Origin: Hyphomonas sp.
Lineage (GTDB): Bacteria > Pseudomonadota > Alphaproteobacteria > Caulobacterales > Hyphomonadaceae
Assembly: GCA_013791775.1 (NCBI GenBank)
Contig: VMTE01000044.1
Coordinates: 186,001-250,000 of the forward strand
DNA: 64,000 nucleotides
Direction: 5' to 3'
Shown: piece after piece, positions 26,437 through 34,845 of the stretch
How positions within the stretch are numbered: position 1 is the first letter of the stretch
Layout of the letters: the number at the start of each line of letters is the position of its first letter
Translations under genes and position numbers: made by a program
The notes under the pieces: model-generated
What the model was told of the DNA's origin: nothing
The model's database searches: none
What the model saw: only the letters and a program-made list of their open reading frames with translations

Positions 26437-27648
26437 TCAACCGAGGGCAAGGGTGTTGAGTTGCATGATGGGCAACATGATCGAGAGCACGATGGTGCCG
26501 ACGATGCCGCCGAGAACGACAATGATCAGCGGCTCAAGCAGGCTGAGCATCGTGCGGGTGGTGGCTTCGAATTCGCTTTCGAGAAAGTCCGCTGCGCGGT
26601 TCATCATGGCGGGCACGTCGCGGGCTGCTTCGCCGCTCTGCACCATATGGGTGAGCAAGGGCGGGAAGACGCGGGTGGTCTTCATCGCAGCAGACAGGGC
26701 GCCGCCTTGCTGGACCTTTTCGATGATGGATGTGGCCGCGTCGCGGAACACCGTGTTGCCCATGGCGCCGCGTGCGGCAGAGAGCGCTTCGATGACGGTT
26801 GCGCCGGAGCCGGCCAGCGTGGCGTGAACCCGGGCGAATTGGGAAGCCGACAGGGTACGGATCAACGGGCCGATCAGGGGCAGTTCCAGAAGGAACCTGT
26901 CGAGCGACTTCCGGAAGGCAGGGTTGCGCAGGGCTTGCGTGAACAGGAAGACGGCGCCGGCGACCGACAGGGCGATCAGCCATCCCGAGTTTCGAACGAG
27001 ATCCGACGCGCCGATCACGAGACGGGTGAGCAGGGGCAATTCGGTGGTGCCGAGCATGGCGAACTGTTCGACCAGCTTGGGCACGACGAACACCATCAGG
27101 GCGGAAACCATCAAAAGGGCCATGACACCGAGCACGGCGGGGTAGACCAGCGCGGCGCGGGCGGTGGCAGTCATGCGGTAGGTGCGTTCGAGATTGGTCG
27201 CGAGCTGTTCGAGCACGGCGGGTAAACGACCGGCGGCTTCGCCTGCCGCGACGACCGAACGGTAGAGCGGCGGGAAGGCCGCAGGCGCCGAGCGCAGGGC
27301 ATCGGCCAGCGAGACGCCTTCGAGGACCTGCGCGCGAACGCCGAGCACGAGCGACTTAACCGATTTCGGGTTGCCGTCTGCGGCGGCGGCCGTGAGGGCT
27401 TCCTCGACGGTCATGCCCGATTGAAGCAGCACGGCGAGTTGCCGCGTGAACAGGGTGCGTTCCTTGTGGGACAGGCGGGCACGCAGGCGGCGAACGCCGG
27501 GCTTGGCCTGGCCCGCTTCCTGGACTTCCACGGGTGTGAGCTGACGGGCGCGCAGCTCGCGGCGGGCCGCGCGGGGGGTGTCCGCCGAGATGACGCCGCT
27601 GGTGCGCTGGCCGTCTGCCGTCAGGGCCTTGTAATCATACGCCGCCAT
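26437..27648 (-). CDS. gspF: Type II secretion system inner-membrane platform protein GspF
   Basis: The 403-aa polytopic protein has two repeats of the T2SSF domain with three membrane helices (RAALVYPAVLGVMALLMVSA, LIALSVAGAVFLFTQAL, and the C-terminal LEPLIIVVLGGIVGTIVLSI). It begins MAAYDYKALTADGQRTSGVI, the standard family start, which fixes the ATG at 27648; this start overlaps the end of gspE by 14 bp. It is the rotary adaptor of the pseudopilus assembly machine. Confidence 0.94.
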   Translation of the reverse strand: MAAYDYKALTADGQRTSGVISADTPRAARRELRARQLTPVEVQEAGQAKPGVRRLRARLSHKERTLFTRQLAVLLQSGMTVEEALTAAAADGNPKSVKSLVLGVRAQVLEGVSLADALRSAPAAFPPLYRSVVAAGEAAGRLPAVLEQLATNLERTYRMTATARAALVYPAVLGVMALLMVSALMVFVVPKLVEQFAMLGTTELPLLTRLVIGASDLVRNSGWLIALSVAGAVFLFTQALRNPAFRKSLDRFLLELPLIGPLIRTLSASQFARVHATLAGSGATVIEALSAARGAMGNTVFRDAATSIIEKVQQGGALSAAMKTTRVFPPLLTHMVQSGEAARDVPAMMNRAADFLESEFEATTRTMLSLLEPLIIVVLGGIVGTIVLSIMLPIMQLNTLALG

Positions 27649-29119
27649 TCGACCAGGACTCCCTGCGGCAGACATGGAGCAGTTCTTCCGGGCTCGTCTC
27701 GCCGCTGAGGACGTGGCGCAGGCCATTCGAGAAGAGCATCTCGGCATTGGCGAAGGCGGCGCGCTCGATGGCCTCTTCGCTCGCTTGCTCGTGGATCAGG
27801 CGTTTGATATCGGCATTGATGACGAGGAGCTCGTAGACGCCGAGGCGGCCGGAATGACCGGTGCGGGCGCAGGCGTCGCAGCTGCCGGGATGGTAGAACG
27901 TGCCGTTGAAGTTTGCCGGCAGGCCGAGGCGGCCGAGCAGCGCCGCGTCCGGTTGGAACGGCGTCTTGCAGTGCGGGCAAAGGCGGCGCACGAGGCGCTG
28001 GGCCAGCACCGCGCGGAGCGTGGAGGCGAGCAGGAAGCTCTCGATCCCCATGTCGCGCAAGCGCGTGATGGCGCCGGCGGAGCTGTTGGTGTGGACGGTG
28101 GAGAGGGCGAGGCGTCCAGTCAGCGCAAACTCCAGCGCGACCTCGGCGGTTTCAGCGTCGCGGATCTCGCCCACCATCACGATGTTGGGGTCGTTGCGCA
28201 GGATCGACCGCAGGGTCGCTGCAAAGGTGAGGCCCACCTTGTGGTCCATCGGGGTCTGGCTGATGCCGTCGAGGCCGTATTCGACGGGGTCTTCCAGCGT
28301 CATGATGTTGACGCGGCCGGTGTTCAGCAGGGCGAGGGAGGAATACAGCGTCGTGGTCTTGCCTGAGCCGGTCGGGCCGGTGACGAGGATCACGCCGTTG
28401 GGCTCGGCGAGGACCGCCTTGAAGCGGTCATGGGTGAGCGGGTCCATGCCGAGGCCGTCAAGGCCGATGAGGGCCTGGCGGGTGTCGAGGATGCGCAGGG
28501 CGACGCGTTCGCCGTAGCGGGTGGGCAGTGTGGCGACCCGCACGTCCAGCGCGCGTCCGCCAAGGGACAGCGACACGCGGCCGTCCTGCGGCATCCGCTT
28601 TTCGGAAATGTCGAGCCGGCTCATAACCTTGATGCGGGACACGAGCGGCGCGGCGATGCGGCGGGAGGCGACGAGCACTTCCTGCAGTTCGCCGTCGATA
28701 CGGTAGCGGATCGACAGTTTTTCCTCGAACGGGTCGATGTGGATGTCCGAGGCGCGGCGCTTGACGGCGTCGTGCAGCAGGCCGTTGATCAGGCTGACGA
28801 TGGGGGCATCGCCCTCGCCGGCGAGCAGGTCTTCCGTCTGCGGAATACCGTCGAACAGGGTTTCCAGGCTTTCCTGCTTTTCAGCGGCGGCTGCGGCCGT
28901 GCCGTCCAGTGCCCCGCCGCCGAAACCTTCCGACAGCAGACGTTCGAATTCGACCGGTGAATGGGCTTCCAGCAGGAAGGTGCGGCCCAGCACCCGGCGC
29001 ACTTCGGTCAGCGCCAGAGGGCTGGCGCCTTCACGAACAGCGACCGTCAGCGGCTGGCGGCCAGGAATAACGGCAAAGCCCTTGTCCTTGGCAAATGCGT
29101 AGTGGACCTGCGCTCGCAT
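27635..29119 (-). CDS. gspE: Type II secretion system ATPase GspE
   Basis: This 494-aa cytoplasmic hexameric ATPase drives pseudopilus assembly. Walker A GPTGSGKT is at residues 248-255, with Asp box LEDPVEYG, Walker B NIVMVGEIRDAETAE and His box STVHTNSS. A zinc-binding tetra-Cys module (RRLCPHCKTPF and GSCDACARTGHSGR) follows. The N1E domain that binds GspL precedes. It begins 6 bp after gspD and overlaps gspF by 14 bp. Confidence 0.95.
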   Translation of the reverse strand: MRAQVHYAFAKDKGFAVIPGRQPLTVAVREGASPLALTEVRRVLGRTFLLEAHSPVEFERLLSEGFGGGALDGTAAAAAEKQESLETLFDGIPQTEDLLAGEGDAPIVSLINGLLHDAVKRRASDIHIDPFEEKLSIRYRIDGELQEVLVASRRIAAPLVSRIKVMSRLDISEKRMPQDGRVSLSLGGRALDVRVATLPTRYGERVALRILDTRQALIGLDGLGMDPLTHDRFKAVLAEPNGVILVTGPTGSGKTTTLYSSLALLNTGRVNIMTLEDPVEYGLDGISQTPMDHKVGLTFAATLRSILRNDPNIVMVGEIRDAETAEVALEFALTGRLALSTVHTNSSAGAITRLRDMGIESFLLASTLRAVLAQRLVRRLCPHCKTPFQPDAALLGRLGLPANFNGTFYHPGSCDACARTGHSGRLGVYELLVINADIKRLIHEQASEEAIERAAFANAEMLFSNGLRHVLSGETSPEELLHVCRRESWSNGGV

Positions 29120-29125
29120 GCGCGC

Positions 29126-31099
29126 TCACCTCGCCGGAACGATCGCCGACCCCATGGGCCCCGCTCCGCCCAGGACTTCGGCCACGTAACTGTCGATCGA
29201 GTTTTCCGGAGCGACGCCGCGCATCAATTCCTGGCCGCGAACATACAGGTATTTCTGCTCGGTCAGGTCGCGGGCATCTTCCTTGTTGCGCACGATCGTG
29301 GGCCGGATGAAGACCATCAGGTTTGTGCGCGTGGTGGCCTTTCCGTCGGAGCGGAACAGACGTCCCGCGAACGGCAGATCGCCGAGAACCGGTACCTTGG
29401 ACTGACGAACGGTATCGGTCTGCTCGACCAGGCCGCCGAGCACGATGATTTCGCCGTCGTCCGCCAGAACGCTGGCGTTGATTTCGCGCTTGTCGAGGAT
29501 CAGGTCCGGCGTCAGCGTGCCGACGCTGCCGAACACGCTGGAAACTTCCTGCCGGATGTCGAGGCGGACTGTGTCGTTCTCACCGATGCGCGGCGTGACT
29601 TCCAGCTTGATACCCACGTCTTCGCGCTCAACCGTGCGGAAGGGGTTGGAGTTGGCGTCTCCCAGAACCTGACCGGTCGTGACCGGAATTTCCTGACCGA
29701 CGATGAGCGAGGAGGTCGCGTTGTTGAGAGTCATGCCGAACGGGGTCGACAGAATGCGCGAGTTTGTGTCGTTTTCGACGGCGTTGAGGATGACGCCGAA
29801 CAGGCTGTCACCGGACTGGCCGCCGAAGCCAAGCGTCAGGCCGCTGGACCCGGTGAGCGAGCTGATGGCCGCGTCGCGGAAGGGGTTAGCCTTCGACAGA
29901 TCTTCGAAACCATCGGTGATCAAGGCGCCGGTCAGCGCGAGCAGGCTCGGCGCGGACCGCGAGAAGTTGGTGGAGGCGAAGGGAACGTCGCTGCCGCCGG
30001 TACCCGACAAGAGGAATTGCAGGCCCAGTTCCTTGGCCGTGTCGTCCGACATCTCGACGATGATCGCCTCGACCATGACTTGGGGACGGCGCACATCCAG
30101 GGCGGCGATCACCTTTTCCATTGCCACCAGCGTTTCGGCATTTCCGCTAATGATCAGGGAGTTGGTGGCGGGGTGGTGCGAAATGGATTGTGACGGCGGC
30201 GCTGTATCCGACGGGGAGCGCTGCGCGGCGATGCCCTGGCCGAGCCGTTCGAGGATCGGGACGATCTCGCCGGCGTCTGTGTAGTTCAGCGGAATGATGC
30301 GGATATTGTCGCGTTGTGGTTCGGTGTCGTCCAGCTGTAGCGCTACGCGGCGCGCGCGCTCCACCGATACAGAATCGCCCCGGAGAAGGATGGCATTGCT
30401 GGTCTGCGAGGCCACTGCGACGAAGCGCTTCGAGCCTTGCGACTGACCCGCTGCTGCCGAGGCCGCGTCGCCTTGCAGGCGGTTCAGCACCGCCTCCATC
30501 TCGAGGGCGGGCACGTTGCGAAGGGCGACGGTTTCGGTGACGCTCTGGTCCCGGTCGATCGTCTCGATCATCCGGCGAACACGCTGGAGGTTCGACGCGT
30601 AGTCGACGATCACCAGTGTGTTGGTGTTGGCATTCGCCGCCACCTGGCCCTGGCTGTCGAGCACGGGCTTGATCTGCTGGGCGACGTCCATCGCGTTGGC
30701 GTTGTCGAGCTTGATGATCTCGGTGACGAACGCGTTGGCACCCTGTCCCGAGGTCGGCGCTTCGGTGGCGGCGATGGCTTCGGGAACAATCCGGTAGGTG
30801 TCCTTGCCAGCGGGAATGGCCGCAAAGCCCTGAACACGAAGCGTGGTCAGGAAAACCTGGAACACTTCAGCTTTGCTCATCGGCGTCTGGGAGACCACCG
30901 ACACGCGCGCCTTGCGCACATCCGGGTGGGTGATGAAGGTGTAGCCGGTGAGCATGGACACGTCGGCAATCAACGTGTTGAGCTCAACATCCTCAAGCTT
31001 CAGGACGTGCTTTTCCTCGACCGGTGCCGGCGCTTGGGCGGCCGCAACCTGCGACACGGTGAGCGCGGCCGCAGCCGCCAACAAGATGCGATGGGTCAT
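29126..31099 (-). CDS. gspD: Type II secretion system secretin GspD
   Basis: The 657-aa outer-membrane channel protein has a cleavable signal (AAALTVSQVAAAQA), domains N0 (VLKLEDVELNTLIADVSMLT), N1-N3 (repeated FVTEIIKLDNANAMDVAQQI and TVALRNVPALEMEAVLNRLQ type units) and the secretin core with VPVLGDLPFAGRLFRSD. The C-terminus after the core is short, with no obvious long S-domain for a pilotin. It overlaps gspC by 4 bp. A Gln/Ser-rich loop in N3 (SAAAGQSQGSKRF) is normal for the family. Confidence 0.95.
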   Translation of the reverse strand: MTHRILLAAAAALTVSQVAAAQAPAPVEEKHVLKLEDVELNTLIADVSMLTGYTFITHPDVRKARVSVVSQTPMSKAEVFQVFLTTLRVQGFAAIPAGKDTYRIVPEAIAATEAPTSGQGANAFVTEIIKLDNANAMDVAQQIKPVLDSQGQVAANANTNTLVIVDYASNLQRVRRMIETIDRDQSVTETVALRNVPALEMEAVLNRLQGDAASAAAGQSQGSKRFVAVASQTSNAILLRGDSVSVERARRVALQLDDTEPQRDNIRIIPLNYTDAGEIVPILERLGQGIAAQRSPSDTAPPSQSISHHPATNSLIISGNAETLVAMEKVIAALDVRRPQVMVEAIIVEMSDDTAKELGLQFLLSGTGGSDVPFASTNFSRSAPSLLALTGALITDGFEDLSKANPFRDAAISSLTGSSGLTLGFGGQSGDSLFGVILNAVENDTNSRILSTPFGMTLNNATSSLIVGQEIPVTTGQVLGDANSNPFRTVEREDVGIKLEVTPRIGENDTVRLDIRQEVSSVFGSVGTLTPDLILDKREINASVLADDGEIIVLGGLVEQTDTVRQSKVPVLGDLPFAGRLFRSDGKATTRTNLMVFIRPTIVRNKEDARDLTEQKYLYVRGQELMRGVAPENSIDSYVAEVLGGAGPMGSAIVPAR

Positions 31100-31962
31100 T
31101 GGGAAAGGCTTGCGTTGGGAGCGACGCGAAGGCGGACGATGGCGCCCTGACGGACAACGTCCAGCGCCACATCTGCGCCGGTCGCGACCGTCCGGTGGAT
31201 CTGGTCAGGGCGCATGCCTTCGATGGCCTGTCCGTTGACGCGCAGGATCAGATCGCCCGATTGAAGCCCGGCTTCCTCGAAGGCGCCATTGCCGCGCGGC
31301 GCGAGCCGGTAGCCCGAAATCTCTCCGCCGCGAAATTCAGGCGTCAGGATCGTGTCAGCGGCGAGGCTGGCGGGTGTGATGTCATAGGACGGCGCGGTGT
31401 CCGCGCTGGCCATCAGGGTTATCGCGCCGGTGCCGGGCGATGGCTGCGGCGGCGCAAAAAGCGTGCGGCCGGCCGGGTAGAGGCTGAGAACTTCGAGTGT
31501 TCCATTCCGGCTGAGATGCACGGCGTCGGAGGTGACATTGACCAGAAGGACACCCGGGACGACTTCGTCGCCGGGCACAACACGGGTCTGATGGCCGTCC
31601 GGATGACTGATCACGGCGCTGCTGGCCATGGTGTCGCCCGAGACGGCGCGCACGCCGGCAAGCTTCAGATCGAGGGTGGTTTCCTGGGCGCTGGACTCGA
31701 GGCCTGTGGCCGATCCCGATTGCCCTTCGAACGGGTTCATCCGGGTCAGCAATGTGCGCTCGGATGCAGTATCGCCGGGCAGCGACGTGGTCACCAGATC
31801 AAGCGGGGCAACGCCAACTGTTCCGGGCGCCAGGATCACCCAGGCCAGGCGGCCCAGCAGGACGCCCACGGTTACTGTCAGGAGCGATTCGACGGCGACC
31901 CGGCCGACTTGTTCCACGCGCGCGTAGGAAACACTTCTTTCCATTCTGAAAAGTCCTGCCAT
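31096..31962 (-). CDS. gspC: Type II secretion system protein C (GspC)
   Basis: GspC links the inner-membrane platform to the secretin and helps select substrates. The 288-aa protein has a membrane helix at about residues 24-48 (LLTVTVGVLLGRLAWVIL), the homology region (LDLKLAGVRAVSGDTMASSA) and a C-terminal PDZ-like domain (GNGAFEEAGLQSGDLILRVN). The ATG at 31962 has AAGGGA upstream; a second ATG lies six codons on. It is the first gene of the gsp chain, with 151 bp to the TonB receptor stop upstream, where a Pho-box-like repeat lies. Confidence 0.92.
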   Translation of the reverse strand: MAGLFRMERSVSYARVEQVGRVAVESLLTVTVGVLLGRLAWVILAPGTVGVAPLDLVTTSLPGDTASERTLLTRMNPFEGQSGSATGLESSAQETTLDLKLAGVRAVSGDTMASSAVISHPDGHQTRVVPGDEVVPGVLLVNVTSDAVHLSRNGTLEVLSLYPAGRTLFAPPQPSPGTGAITLMASADTAPSYDITPASLAADTILTPEFRGGEISGYRLAPRGNGAFEEAGLQSGDLILRVNGQAIEGMRPDQIHRTVATGADVALDVVRQGAIVRLRVAPNASLSQ

Positions 31963-31994
31963 CCGAAATCCCTTGGCTCAGCCCCTGCACGGTA

Positions 31995-32012
31995 ATCACA
32001 CTTATGCGACAG
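31995..32012 (-). promoter_or_regulatory. Pho-box-like direct repeat upstream of gspC
   Basis: On the minus strand the sequence reads CTGTCGC-ATAA-GTGTGAT, two 7-bp units 11 bp apart, matching the PhoB consensus (CTGTCAT, 4 bp, CTGTCAT/C) at 11 of 14 unit positions, with an A/T-rich spacer. It ends 33 bp before the gspC ATG. No good -10 is visible downstream, so activity is uncertain. Confidence 0.35.
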
Positions 32013-32113
32013 TTCCGCGACGAAACGGGTCCATTTTTGCTTCAGTCTGTAGACCGTAGCGTCCCGGCAACGGTCTTCAGGTGAAACGCGGTACAGGTCT
32101 GCCTGAGCCCGGA

Positions 32114-34768
32114 TCAAAACTCCGTGCTCAGACCAAGCGAGACCGTCGTTCCGACGTCATATTGGTTGACCTGGACGAAGCCACCATTGCCCGACTGGTA
32201 TTCATCGAAGTCCTGGCCGAGCAAGTTCTGGGCCTTGAAATCAACGGTGAATTCGCGGCCGCGGATCTCCAGGCCTTTCTTGTAGACGAGGTCCAGATTG
32301 ATTCCGGGGTCCTGCACGAAATCAGGCTGGCCGCTGGGGCCACGGGCCGTGATACGTTCGCTGGCGTAGGTGGCGAGCAAGGTGAGCTGCGACTTGGCAG
32401 CTTCATCTTCCCAGCCGAGCTGCAAGTTGGCGAGGTGTTCGGATAGACCCTGCAACTGAGAACCGTCGACGATGAAGTTGGTGGCCGGCCGCGGCTGGCC
32501 GGCGGCCTGAAGCGGAAAGACAACGTCGCCTGCGCCGGCCTGCACGTCCGAAGTCGTGTAGGTGTAGTTGGCCTGAACGAGGAAGTCCTTTGATCCGAGG
32601 AACGGCCCGCTGAACGGCGACTCGAAGGTGCGTTTGAACTCCGCCTCGGCACCGGTGAGGGTCGCCTTCGGCGCGTTGAGGTAGGTCTGGAACACCGAGG
32701 CGCTCTGGGTAACCACAACGGCTTCAACTGGCTTGTCGAGGTCCTTGTAGAATACGCCGAAGGTCAGCGACTGACCGCGATCGAAATAATATTCGTAGCG
32801 CGCGTCGATGTTGGTGATCTCGGTATCGGTCAGGTAGGGGTTGCCGATGAAGATGCGGCTGCTATCCGGATCGTAGTATTGTTGCGGCGCCAGCTCGCGG
32901 AATTGCGGACGTCCAATGGTCTGGGAATAGCCGAGGCGGAATTGCTGGTCTTCCGCGAAGTTCCAGGTCAGCGTTCCGGCGGGAAGGATGTAGTTGTTCT
33001 TCACGCTCGGTGCGCTGGTGGGCGCGGCTTCAGAGGCAATCAAAGACAGAGGCGTCGTCGATTGGACGGCGTTTTCGTAACGCAGACCGAAAGCAACGCG
33101 CACTAGCGGAAGGACTTCCGCATCGATCTTGCCATAGAGGCCTACGACTTCGAGATCAGCATCATATGCTGCCGAACCGGAAGCACCGGTGATTTCGCGA
33201 AGTTCGAACCCGTTGACCGGGTTGATGTTGTAGTTCGCGAAAAGGTAGTCGGCGCGCTCCTGGGTCATCAGGAAGTCGAGCGGCGGATTGGCCGGGATGA
33301 ACTGGAAGATGCGTTGCTGGGCGCTGCGCTCGTCCTTGTAGGCTTCGAATCCGGCGGAGTATTCGATGTCCCGCGCCGAGGAGACCGGTTGTGTATAGGT
33401 GACATCAGCGCCTGTGCTGATCACCTTGTCATCCAGATAGCTGAAGGACAGGTTGTTGGCCGAACCGTTGCCGGTAGGGTTGTACACGAATCCGGAAAGC
33501 ACGGGCGAATCGACGTAGCGGATATCACGCTCGTACGGAGCATCGCGCTTGGTTTGCGACAGGGCGGTGCGCCAGTCGAACGTCCACGGACCGCGGAAGT
33601 GTTTGCCGTTGATCTGTGTGCTGTAGAGTTCACGCTCGTACCATGCTGTGCGGTCGGTGCGCGTGAAGCGCGAGGCCAGGTCGTCGAAGCCTTCTGTCGT
33701 GCGGGCTTCCTTCGATGTGCGGCGGATGTAGAGGTTGGTCCAGTCGATCTTGTCGTCGCCGAAATCGAGGCCGACGCCCAGCATGCCGTCCAGACCGATG
33801 TCCTGCGACGTGCGGGTGTAGTCGAAGAAGGTTGGTGCCAGCAGTACGCCGCCGCTGATTTCGCCCACTTCCTGACGACCATTGCGTGTGCGCCACTCAT
33901 TGCTGTAGCCGAGTACGCCGACGACGCCGAGTTCAAATGAGCCCATGTCGAACGACGTGCCGCCGGAGGCAGAGTAGCTGCCGTCGAGCGGAATCTGGTC
34001 GTTATCCTGCAGCAGGTTGATTTCGGCATTGGTGAAGCTGGTGCCGAGCGCCTGCAATTCAGTGGGAGTGAAGTTGCCGTTCACGATGCGCTGGCCCGTA
34101 GCCATGGCGCGCCGGACGGGTCCGGGCAGTTTGCGCGTGCCGTCATCGAAGCCGAGCGCGTCGGTGCTGCCGCCGGAGTAGACGAGACCCGACTGGCCGG
34201 TCGTCTCGCTGTTCCAGCCGCCACTGATCTTGAGGTCGAGGAAGCTTTCGGAAGGAATGCTCAGCGTGCGCAGATCGATGATGCCGCCGCCGAATTCCGC
34301 AGGATATTCCGCGGAATAGGTTTTCTGGACGAGGACGTTCTCGAGAATCTTGGTGGGGAAGAGGTCCAGCGGAACAACGCGCTGGAGCGGTTCCGGGCTG
34401 GGCAGTGGCGAGCCGTTGAGTCGGGCGGACGAGTAGCGCTCGCCGAGGCCGCGGACGTAGACGAACTTGCCTTCAGCGATGCTGAGGCCGGTGACGCGCG
34501 CAAGCGCTGCGGCAGCGTCCGAATCGCCCTGACGGGCGAGGTCTTCCGGGGCGAGGAAGGCCGCAACTTCCGATGTGCTCCGCAGCACTTCCGGAATGTA
34601 ACGGCCGAGCACCACGACTTCCTGAAGCTTGAGGTCGGACGTTTCAGCCGTATTGGCTTCCGGTTCCGCTTCGACGTCCGTTTCGGTCTGTGCGTAGACG
34701 AGTTCCGGCACCAGCATCGCGGTAGAAGCGACCAGCAGCGCCCGGAAAGTGAGCGAGTTGAATTTCAT
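32114..34768 (-). CDS. TonB-dependent outer-membrane receptor
   Basis: The 884-aa active transporter has a signal peptide (residues 1-26, ending in VYAQ), a probable TonB box near LQEVVVLGRYIP, a plug domain (VRGLGERYSSARLNGSPLP, then EFGGGIIDLRT) and a 22-strand barrel ending in the aromatic C-terminal signature TTVSLGLSTEF. The substrate is unknown. It lies directly between the ElpS-like lipoprotein and gspC on the same strand. A terminator hairpin sits upstream at 34808-34830, so it is read either by run-through or from a promoter in the 77-bp gap. Given the Pho-box-like sites around, a phosphate-containing ligand is possible but unproven. Confidence 0.92.
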   Translation of the reverse strand: MKFNSLTFRALLVASTAMLVPELVYAQTETDVEAEPEANTAETSDLKLQEVVVLGRYIPEVLRSTSEVAAFLAPEDLARQGDSDAAAALARVTGLSIAEGKFVYVRGLGERYSSARLNGSPLPSPEPLQRVVPLDLFPTKILENVLVQKTYSAEYPAEFGGGIIDLRTLSIPSESFLDLKISGGWNSETTGQSGLVYSGGSTDALGFDDGTRKLPGPVRRAMATGQRIVNGNFTPTELQALGTSFTNAEINLLQDNDQIPLDGSYSASGGTSFDMGSFELGVVGVLGYSNEWRTRNGRQEVGEISGGVLLAPTFFDYTRTSQDIGLDGMLGVGLDFGDDKIDWTNLYIRRTSKEARTTEGFDDLASRFTRTDRTAWYERELYSTQINGKHFRGPWTFDWRTALSQTKRDAPYERDIRYVDSPVLSGFVYNPTGNGSANNLSFSYLDDKVISTGADVTYTQPVSSARDIEYSAGFEAYKDERSAQQRIFQFIPANPPLDFLMTQERADYLFANYNINPVNGFELREITGASGSAAYDADLEVVGLYGKIDAEVLPLVRVAFGLRYENAVQSTTPLSLIASEAAPTSAPSVKNNYILPAGTLTWNFAEDQQFRLGYSQTIGRPQFRELAPQQYYDPDSSRIFIGNPYLTDTEITNIDARYEYYFDRGQSLTFGVFYKDLDKPVEAVVVTQSASVFQTYLNAPKATLTGAEAEFKRTFESPFSGPFLGSKDFLVQANYTYTTSDVQAGAGDVVFPLQAAGQPRPATNFIVDGSQLQGLSEHLANLQLGWEDEAAKSQLTLLATYASERITARGPSGQPDFVQDPGINLDLVYKKGLEIRGREFTVDFKAQNLLGQDFDEYQSGNGGFVQVNQYDVGTTVSLGLSTEF

Positions 34769-34807
34769 CGGATTGGGCCCTGATAAAAATATTGGGGAGT
34801 TGGAAAA

Positions 34808-34830
34808 CCGGGGACCCGCTGGGTCCCCGG
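34808..34830 (-). terminator. Rho-independent terminator after the ElpS-like lipoprotein gene
   Basis: Perfect 10-bp stem (arms 34808-34817 and 34821-34830) with a 3-nt loop. On the minus strand it is followed by TTTT. It lies 16 bp after the lipoprotein stop and about 40 bp before the TonB receptor start, so it should cut or attenuate transcription between the two, giving more lipoprotein than receptor. Confidence 0.8.
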
Positions 34831-34845
34831 TCGCCGCAAGTCAGA

